Below, piece by piece: positions 57,409 through 64,000 of a stretch of DNA of 64,000 bases. How positions within the stretch are numbered: position 1 is the stretch's first letter; every line of letters begins with the position of its first letter. The position numbers were made by a program, and so were the translations under genes. The notes under the pieces are model-generated. The model made no database searches, was not told the DNA's origin, and worked only from the letters and a program-made list of their open reading frames with translations. The stretch is from Perkinsus olseni (Eukaryota; Perkinsozoa; Perkinsida), in NCBI GenBank assembly GCA_013115125.1, contig JABANN010000115.1, forward strand, positions 1 to 64,000, written 5' to 3'.

Positions 57409-58269
57409 CTATTCCTGCGCACTGAAGACGCTGCCGTAGACCGTGAAGCGGTCGCCCACGCCAAAGACGTCGGCGGCCTTCTTTCGTGTCTTGTAGGGCT
57501 CCCGGCTGACCAAGCGTGGTACGATCTCTGCCGCCGCCGCCGCCCGATCGATAGATTGTGGTGATGCCGGAGGCGAGGCTGCAAAGAGCTCCGGATGCGG
57601 CTTCGAGTGGATCCAAATGACGACCATCAGCTGGGCGCCGTTCAAGAACACACCAACGAGGTTGGGGATCAGGTACGGCAAGGAGTGCATGAGGATGCTG
57701 CACTGCGCCCAAAGGCAACAGGATATGAAGCCCGCCACCGTCAATGCTGTAGGGTATCCCTCCAACGACTTCGACCGGACCACCGTGACGATCTGGGGCG
57801 TCGGAGCTGCACAGAGGATGATACTGAGAGTCGTGGCACTGTAAGCGAAAACCTGGACCTTGAGCTTGGTGTCAGAAAGGCTGGTGTTGCAGATGAGAGC
57901 ACCAACAACCACTGCCATCACCGACAGCAGCGTAGCGGCTTTGCTCACAACATGGCCGTCGTAGGAGGCGAAAACGGCGACGTAAAAAGCCGAGATGAAC
58001 ACCGTTAGGAGGTTGATGTGGACGATATCCCAGTGGGCCGTCAGGTAGCCGTACCACACCCACAAGTACGCCTGAGAAAGTCGACAAAAATATCGCAAAA
58101 ACCCGGGGGCATTGCCGACCTGCGTGAACAGGGTCGAGTAGGGCAACGCGGATCCCTTCGCTCGCTTAGCTCGGAGCATCTCTATGAAGTCTGGCAGAGG
58201 AGATAGCACCGATAGCGCTGAAAGCGCCATGGCCATGTACCTGTATATTCGACCAAGCAGCGGAAGCAC
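57409..58269 (-). CDS. SWEET-type sugar transporter
   Basis: Seven-helix SWEET/MtN3 family uniporter for sugars. Two triple-helix bundles are visible. The first contains LSVLSPLPDFIEMLRAKRAK, then LWVWYGYLTAHWDIVHINLL and FISAFYVAVFA. The second contains LSIILCAAPTPQIVTVVRSK and LEGYPTALTVAGFISCCLWA, then YLIPNLVGVFLNGAQLMVVI. A likely 48-nt intron (about 58079-58126) lies within the open frame between FTQ and AYLW, so the true protein lacks the insert. An additional 5' exon near 58500 (PGRQLLLSLFNSGDT) is plausible. The C-terminal tail is cytoplasmic, with an Ala run and basic residues. Confidence 0.85.
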   Translation of the reverse strand: MLPLLGRIYRYMAMALSALSVLSPLPDFIEMLRAKRAKGSALPYSTLFTQVGNAPGFLRYFCRLSQAYLWVWYGYLTAHWDIVHINLLTVFISAFYVAVFASYDGHVVSKAATLLSVMAVVVGALICNTSLSDTKLKVQVFAYSATTLSIILCAAPTPQIVTVVRSKSLEGYPTALTVAGFISCCLWAQCSILMHSLPYLIPNLVGVFLNGAQLMVVIWIHSKPHPELFAASPPASPQSIDRAAAAAEIVPRLVSREPYKTRKKAADVFGVGDRFTVYGSVFSAQE

Positions 58270-58591
58270 AGCAGAGCAGCATTCTCACGTCAGAGTTCGT
58301 AGCCAGTCTAGACCGCCCAAGTCGTCATGGTGATGGTAATGATGCTGCTGCTGGGCTCCGAGAGCAGCAAGGTCGGCGGGCTGATGGTGATGATGAGTGG
58401 CAGAAGCCTGACGACACTCACGGACTGCGTTGTGGGTACAGAGGGAGAGGCTTACCGTGTCACCGCTATTGAAGAGGCTCAACAGCAGCTGGCGCCCAGG
58501 GTCGTAGTATCTACTTTCCACTACTGCACAATCTAAGTTTCTTTTCATAGACTTAATATATACATATATACATTGATGCATATCATACTAA

Positions 58592-58630
58592 AATTTTCAG
58601 GAAATTTTCAGAAATTTTCAGAAATTTTTG
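58592..58630. repeat. Short AT-rich tandem repeat
   Basis: Three to four copies of an 11-12-mer (aaattttcag) in a row, in an AT-rich stretch between the SWEET gene and the next region. Confidence 0.8.
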
Positions 58631-58639
58631 GGATTTTGT

Positions 58640-59760
58640 CTGAGCCAGAAAATTTATTCCAGACTCTTACACGCAGTAGGCGCTGAGATGTACTGGCATC
58701 AGTGATTTGCATATCAAGTTGGAACAGGTTGTATGCTTACCGTGGACCCTCAGCCATGATGCTTGTCACTCTTTTCCGCGAACGAGGAGGCCGATCCCGA
58801 AAAAGGAAATGAACTGCAATGGCAGTCCCCCCCCGGTGATTGACAAGCCCAAGCCATCAGTCTGTACACATGAAACTCCATGGTGTTACTGTCCATCCGC
58901 GACTTTGTCACGCGCCACGAAATTACAAAAGTACTAATAATGGAGGCGCTCACAGCAGGAGAAGGATGATGGCAACAGCCGCACAGTCACCGACTTGCAC
59001 AACAGAGCAAGACGGGCCGATGGTTACTTTATAGTGAAAAAACGCTAACACCTATATACTGAGGAGTAGCATACCTTTTCGAAAACAACTGTGGGCGTAG
59101 CGATAAGAGACGACACGAGAAAGAAAACTTATTCTCATCAATAGGGACGAGCCTCAGCGTCTTCTGGTGATATCATACTTGCATATTGGGCAGCGATGAT
59201 TCACTCGAAGCCAATGGTCGATGCTGAAGAGGAACTAGGAATAGTAACGTATCTTTCTCACTCATCATGGCTCATGGTCAAGCTAAGATATGTAGCAGTA
59301 GTTGCACACGCACGCGCAAGATGACACAAGAAGTCCAGCCGCAGTCCCAGTAGCAGCAGCAGGCTACCATTTAGTGTGGAAGGTGTGGAGACACGGCAGA
59401 CCCTTGACGAGGTCTCCACTCCTGAGCTCATCCATGCATATTGAGCATTTCACGCCACCGATGTCGCTGTAGTATCTGAAAACCCGCTACTGAGATACAG
59501 AAGTACGATAACTCCCTTGAAGTGCCGCGAGATTTGACGGCATATTTCCTAGAGAATTCAGTGCCTCGATCTCAGCTGATAGGCTTCTATCCACACGAGA
59601 CGCTTGAGAGTATCTTAGGTTCAAGGTTGACCTATTCCGTAAGGTTGCATTGCGGCAAGATACGCCAACCTATCCCCACCCCACATAACTGCTCTGACCC
59701 AGTCAGGAACAGCGCTCCAATATAAAACCACGCGCGAACGACGAGAAGATACCAAAAATT
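58640..59760. other. No gene recognised
   Basis: Short open frames on both strands do not join across splice sites or show any domain. The region upstream of the SWEET gene may contain its promoter. Confidence 0.4.
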
Positions 59761-59767
59761 CCGCAAA

Positions 59768-60300
59768 TCACCTGTGGCTAACAATAGCATCTATTCTGTA
59801 GTTATCAAGTCCCTTCTTGGAGCTCCTGTCCGTATCAGCCTCCAGAATCTCAATCAGTGATTTCAAGCCGGCGGTCAGCTGCACGCCGGAGGCTTCGAAG
59901 GGCACAGAACTCTCTGGCACTCGGCCAGTCGTCGGTGCACCAACCTCGCTACCCTCGCTCCTTTTGTCTCCAGTACCTGTCGTAACCACTGGCGACGGCA
60001 GCACGCTCCGAGAAAGGGCGTTGAATCCCCCTACACCATATGTCAGCAACAAGCTCCTCACTATTATCGTCGTTCTTCCGACCCCTCAGACGATACTGCA
60101 TGAATGTCCCACACAGACGGCAGCCACAAGCATCTGCGGGAGGAAACATGATCGCCGGTGACCTCGAGCGTAGAAAATATACCGGCCAATGCCTCTTCCC
60201 CTTCTATCTTGATACTATCCCTTCTGTTAGCCTGCTCGCTTACAGCGCCTCCCTTGTGCACTACTTCTACGACGAAGGTCCCTCAACCTAGTTGGCTGCG
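59768..60300 (-). CDS. Hypothetical protein, exon structure unresolved
   Basis: Two overlapping frames look protein-like. One has ACGCRLCGTFMQYRLRGRKN and NSEELVADIWCRGI, with a C-x2-C pair. The other has ASGVQLTAGLKSLIEILEAD, ending at 59768. An upstream segment reads KIEGEEALAGIFSTLEVTGD. They probably belong to one spliced gene, but I could not find a consistent set of splice sites. Confidence 0.3.
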
Positions 60301-60593
60301 TACCTTACCTCCACCTGCGGACGACGCGAGCAGGTCGCCGCTCCTTACTCCCTTCACTGAGCTTCCTGAAAACTGATCCACGGAGGGTAACTTATGTTGA
60401 CCGGCGGGAGACATACTTGATTGCTCTTCCAAGCATCCCTTCTATCACGATAGCCACCATAAGCAGCCAGCAGCTGCTTCACTCCCCCTCCACGAAGGCT
60501 CGATCGAATACTCGAAGCCCTCCCCTGGGGAAAACCACCTATCCATACCACACCACGCTGAACTCTCATTCAAATAAGTGTAACGGTATTCCC

Positions 60594-60978
60594 TTAATTG
60601 CCCATCATCGTTCTCTCCTTAGCGGAGCGATGCCCCATCACCCCTGCACGTACCGAAGATGCCCCGCTCTTGGTCATAGCAATGCTAGGAGACACTATAC
60701 TTGAGGATGATGACGAGAAGCTTCCCAGACTGCCCCGCCCCCTGCTGACCGCATCGGAGGGAGTTCTGTCGAAAAAGCCGGCCTGAAAGGCTGATAATCT
60801 TCCAGTCTAACAACAAAGGGGCCATTACGGTTCTGCCATGCTTGCTGAAGTACGGCGTCGAGTACACCCCCGAGCTCAGGGACGAACGTGACCGGGATCG
60901 ACCGAAGCGATCAAGGTCGGGAGACCGAGAGCTTTGCTGAGTTGCAGGGGGCGTATCCAACGTCGAAGGGCGCCTTTC
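60594..60978 (-). CDS. C-terminal exons of a Ser/Arg-rich protein
   Basis: Exon 60829-60978 (QQSSRSPDLDRFGRSRSRSS) joins in phase 0 across a 46-nt intron to exon 60594-60782 (FFDRTPSDAVSRGRGSLGSF, then a run of Ser) and a TAA. It looks like the tail of an SR-type or otherwise phosphorylated disordered protein. The upstream exons were not resolved. Confidence 0.4.
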
Positions 60979-60999
60979 CTACACCCACCGTCCATTCCG

Positions 61000-62240
61000 C
61001 AGAATACCCTGTTTCCTCCCGGCGCGTCGATGGGTAGACTAAAAAGACCCCCCGTTCCCCTATACCACTTAAAGGTCTACACAGACCCTCATTAGCCTCT
61101 GCATGCCGACGTTGCTGCACCATCCACATGTAGTTTGGCGAGTGGACCTTCGACCCCCTCTCCTGATCGTCAAGGGCTGCCCGACACCCGAGGGCGGATC
61201 AAGTCTCACCAGATTCGCGGACAGACCAAATTCGTCCAGAAGGGAGGTGTCCTGAACACGGCCATTGCCCTAAAATGCAGTACCGCGTCTAAGCCTTACC
61301 ATGATTCTCTTGTACTTGTTACTACTACTACTACTGCCACCACCGACGAGAGTCCTTCCTGAGAGAGAACTAACGGAGCCTCCCCCCGGCCCTCAACTAC
61401 CCTCCTTCTCATCAGACAGACGACCGAGGTCCTGCTGTGACATTCTATGGGTGAAAACACTGCAGCTGGTCTTCACCGCGGTTCTCAACGCCCTCAGGCC
61501 CCACACGATGGAGGGCAACCCTCCTTGCTGTCAAAAACAGCGCTTCGACGCGTCTTGTACTGCTCAGATGCAAACGACTTCTCCTGGCGAGAATGAGGCG
61601 GTTGGAGCGAGGATACGATGGGCCTTTACGGTGATCTTGAAGCGGGGGTTGAGACGAAGGAAATGTCCCCGATGCTATTCCCAGCGGAATCGTCAGCCGC
61701 GCTCGAGCAATCTTGCTCACTTACCATTCCTCAACGCTAGACTCGCCGTTCTGCGCGCGCGTTGTGGTGAGGCTCTGATACAGTGTCTTCGTTAGTGCTG
61801 TAAAGTCGAAGGGGCAGCTCAGCATACGGAGGGTAGAAAGCGCTAGTTGGACCGCTTATATTTTTCCCACTACTCTTGTGGCAGTGTAGGGCGTTCACCT
61901 CCCCCAAAGGCGAGAAAAATGGGATACCTTTCTCGTAGAAAAGATCTACATCGTTGGTGGAAATGTGGTACTCAGCATTGGAAGGGCGGGCAAGGCTGCC
62001 ATTGACAATCCTGCGTGCCTGCTGGTGACCCATGCCAGGTTTCGTTGATGTATCACCACGGATCGGAGGTAGAGGGCAGCCCCTCCAATGGAGGGCCTCC
62101 ATCGCTCTCAGATGACCCTCTCGGTTGTCTCGCTTATGTCGACCCGCGTGGTCGGAATACGCCAATAGTGTCACACTAGCAACAGCGTCTATAAGAGTTC
62201 TAGTGCCGCAGAGTCACCACCCATGTTAGTTTTATTCCTT
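61000..62240. other. Unresolved region, probably coding in part
   Basis: Open frames exist on both strands, for example a minus-strand stretch reading LSANLVRLDPPSGVGQPLTI, but none can be joined convincingly or assigned a domain. Confidence 0.3.
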
Positions 62241-62245
62241 CTATT

Positions 62246-62525
62246 ATGACATCCTCCTCTTCCCCGCAGGACGATGACGAAGGGAAGTCCTGCATGCCCG
62301 TTCCTGGCTTCTGGAATTCCCTTACCGACTGGCTTGGTGGCATGTGCGTTGAACACCGAGAGGTACAATTTCGTGGCGCGTGACGGGTTCTCGGTGGTCA
62401 GGAGTAATTTTGGCATACTAGACAGTCTTCAAAGCCGTTTCACGACGGAAATAGTAACGTCGTGAGGTTTGGTTATGACGATAAATCTGGTCTCGCTCAA
62501 GACGCGGTGGATGTAGCAAATTTGA
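62246..62525 (+). CDS. Small acidic hypothetical protein
   Basis: Two exons (62246-62362, 62427-62525) give 71 aa in phase 0: DDDEGKSCMPVPGFWNSLTD, then VVRFGYDDKSGLAQDAVDV. No family recognised and no signal peptide. The intron carries the short motif caatttcgtggcgcg that also occurs in another intron of this window. Confidence 0.45.
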
Positions 62526-62722
62526 CTGCCATCATATCCGCCGTTTAATTATGATCTGGGCGAAGTTTGGTAGTGTGCGAGGTGATGATGGACTTGAGTA
62601 ATGGGCCATTCCTGAAGGCTCTATCGTGGCGGATGGTAGTACTAGAGTGAGGCGACTGAAAGTGTGGCTTTGACGATCATCTTGGTTGGGTCAAAAAAAT
62701 TCCATCACCTACGACCATTCAG

Positions 62723-63191
62723 GTCGGAGTGGAGAACCGTTACTACTTCGACGAGAGCAGCAAAACCTGGGAATTACGTGGTGGCGAGACTGAGGAGGAC
62801 CGACAGGCCAATCTTGCCATACAGACGGGCGCCCAAGGTAGGCTGCATCTGATTTTTCTGGTCATCCTTTCTCTCCGTCCCATCTTGTGTTCCCTCTGTG
62901 ATTTTTTACTCAGGTGAGCTCCCTGGAGAGCGGCCTGCCTGGCGTACTGGAGCCCCAATGGCTGACGAGAAGGACTTAGCTCCCCCGCCTACCGACATTC
63001 CCGTTTGCACGCGGCAATACAATCAGACGCCCTCTAAGAAGTTACCTTCTGACGAGTTCCTCGAGCATCCGGTGTATGCTCCCAAATCCTTCGCGGTGCG
63101 GGAGGATCTCACGGATCCGCGACCAGTTCATGACCTGCCTCCCCAGCCAAAGCCAAACGTTTACTCTAACCCGTTCGGAGCCGCCTCGTAG
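62723..63191 (+). CDS. C-terminal part of a cytosolic hypothetical protein
   Basis: Exons 62723-62837 and 62914-63191 join in phase 1. The protein reads VENRYYFDESSKTWELRGGE, then a Pro-rich region with LAPPPTDIPVCTRQYNQTPS, and ends VHDLPPQPKPNVYSNPFGAA. The Y-[YF]-[FD]-[DE]...W pattern recalls the C-terminal tail of Sec16-type COPII scaffold proteins, but this is weak. The 5' exons were not found; a good acceptor (gaccattcag) precedes the first exon. Confidence 0.5.
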
Positions 63192-64000
63192 CCGTTGTCT
63201 CATAGTCTTAGGAGATCTCCTCTCCTTCTCTTCCGCCAACAATAGATTTTGTATTCAACTGGTATCGTTCTACAGTGTATACAATTTACGCTCCACCCTC
63301 GATGTTTTGTTCCTAGTGCAACCGAGACGTCCGCTTCTGGTCGAGAGACGTCTCGAGATGGATATCATTCTTATGGAGTCCGTCTATCGTTTTGGGCGGA
63401 AATGGAGTGGGAGCGACTTAGAGACGCAAATTGCTGACGAAATGAAAGGCGCCGACAGAAGCTTGTGAGGAAATCGTATCAGAGACAGGTGTGTTGTTCC
63501 AAACACCGAGCCCGCCAAGTCGCTCGGAGACTTCCCTGATGAAGTTCGACAGGCCCTGTAGTACTTCATCAGGGAAGACCAGCGGATCACTCCGAAAGGG
63601 GAGGGGACGACAGAGAGAGTCCGCAACCCGATCCCCATCCTGGAGAGATCCGGGGGCGTGCCCTTCGGCACATGGCAAGAGGTGACAACCGACAGAGGTG
63701 TCCTGAGTCGCGTAGTCTTGAAGCGTCACCTAGCCTCAGTACAGGCTTTGTAGTACAGGGTCTTTCGATATGATATGCAAACGAGTAGAACTAGCTCATC
63801 TCAGCACATACTGCGTGTTCAAGTCTGAAGCTTTAGTATCGCTGATCGTTCAACCGGCGTGGAACGCCGGTTCCGGCTTAGACTCCTGCCGATTTGCACA
63901 ATTGTAGACTTTCTGTAGCGTTGGCATGCAGCGCAATCAGACAGATTGTCAAGAAGTTTCCCCTATCTGTAGCGCTGTGGGTGGTGGCCCTTCCCCGACT
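63192..64000. other. No gene resolved; hairpin at 63531-63577
   Basis: A perfect 15-bp inverted repeat is present: CTTCCCTGATGAAGT (63531-63545) and ACTTCATCAGGGAAG (63563-63577) with a 17-nt loop. A smaller CCGGCGT/ACGCCGG hairpin lies near 63850. Open frames on both strands overlap and I cannot choose between them. Confidence 0.5.

Noticed and set aside
1-64000. CRISPR arrays, prokaryotic operons, viral or retroelement coding regions
   Set aside because: No spaced direct repeats, no reverse transcriptase, integrase or capsid motifs were seen; gene structure is eukaryotic throughout.

Overview
The window looks like nuclear DNA of a compact, intron-rich protist. Most likely it is an alveolate, and Perkinsus-like is my best guess. 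This is inferred from four things. Nearly every gene has several GT-AG introns of about 45-100 nt. A nuclear gene encodes only the N-terminal half of cytochrome c oxidase subunit 2 (COX2A), a split known from alveolates and some green algae. Conserved eukaryotic genes are packed on both strands. There are also large lineage-specific families of secreted proteins. Most reading frames were joined by eye across introns, using splice-site phase and protein conservation.

Layout. 1-1453: no gene seen. 1454-3255 (+): secreted C69-type peptidase with a frameshift. 3454-3622: tandem repeat. 3886-4866 (-): COX2A. 5046-6050 (+): unknown protein. 6726-9488 (+): Myb factor. 10368-12095 (+): ankyrin protein. 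12195-16133 (+): AMP deaminase, with a GC-rich hairpin cluster in one intron. 16232-17206 (+): small membrane proteins. 17613-19807 (-): a secreted protein with three copies of one unknown domain and two in-frame stops. 21587-24864 (+): OTUD6-like N-terminus, PIG-P and pyrroline-5-carboxylate reductase. 25452-32216 (-): acylated RING protein, alpha/beta hydrolase with an acidic insert, Ser-rich protein, AP-4 mu. 32694-37749 (+): NOP2, RBM8A/Y14 and MPHOSPH6. 38228-56215 (-): a block of secreted proteins built from one undescribed domain. 57409-58269 (-): SWEET transporter. 59.7-63.2 kb: several poorly resolved small genes.

Two things stand out. First, from about 39 to 56 kb on the minus strand, at least four neighbouring genes (five if one weak copy counts) carry a roughly 115-125 residue, four-Cys domain that ends in a D-A-x5-W-G-G-[YF] signature. 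One gene holds about eight copies, separated by Ser/Glu/Asp-rich or Thr-rich linkers and short aromatic motifs. Second, several well-defined introns contain a tRNA T-arm (B-box) sequence, and one holds a complete tRNA-Met gene, as if tRNA sequences had become introns. Housekeeping functions in the window include mitochondrial respiration, purine and proline metabolism, GPI-anchor synthesis, rRNA methylation and processing, the exon-junction complex and vesicle coats. I see no operon-like logic.
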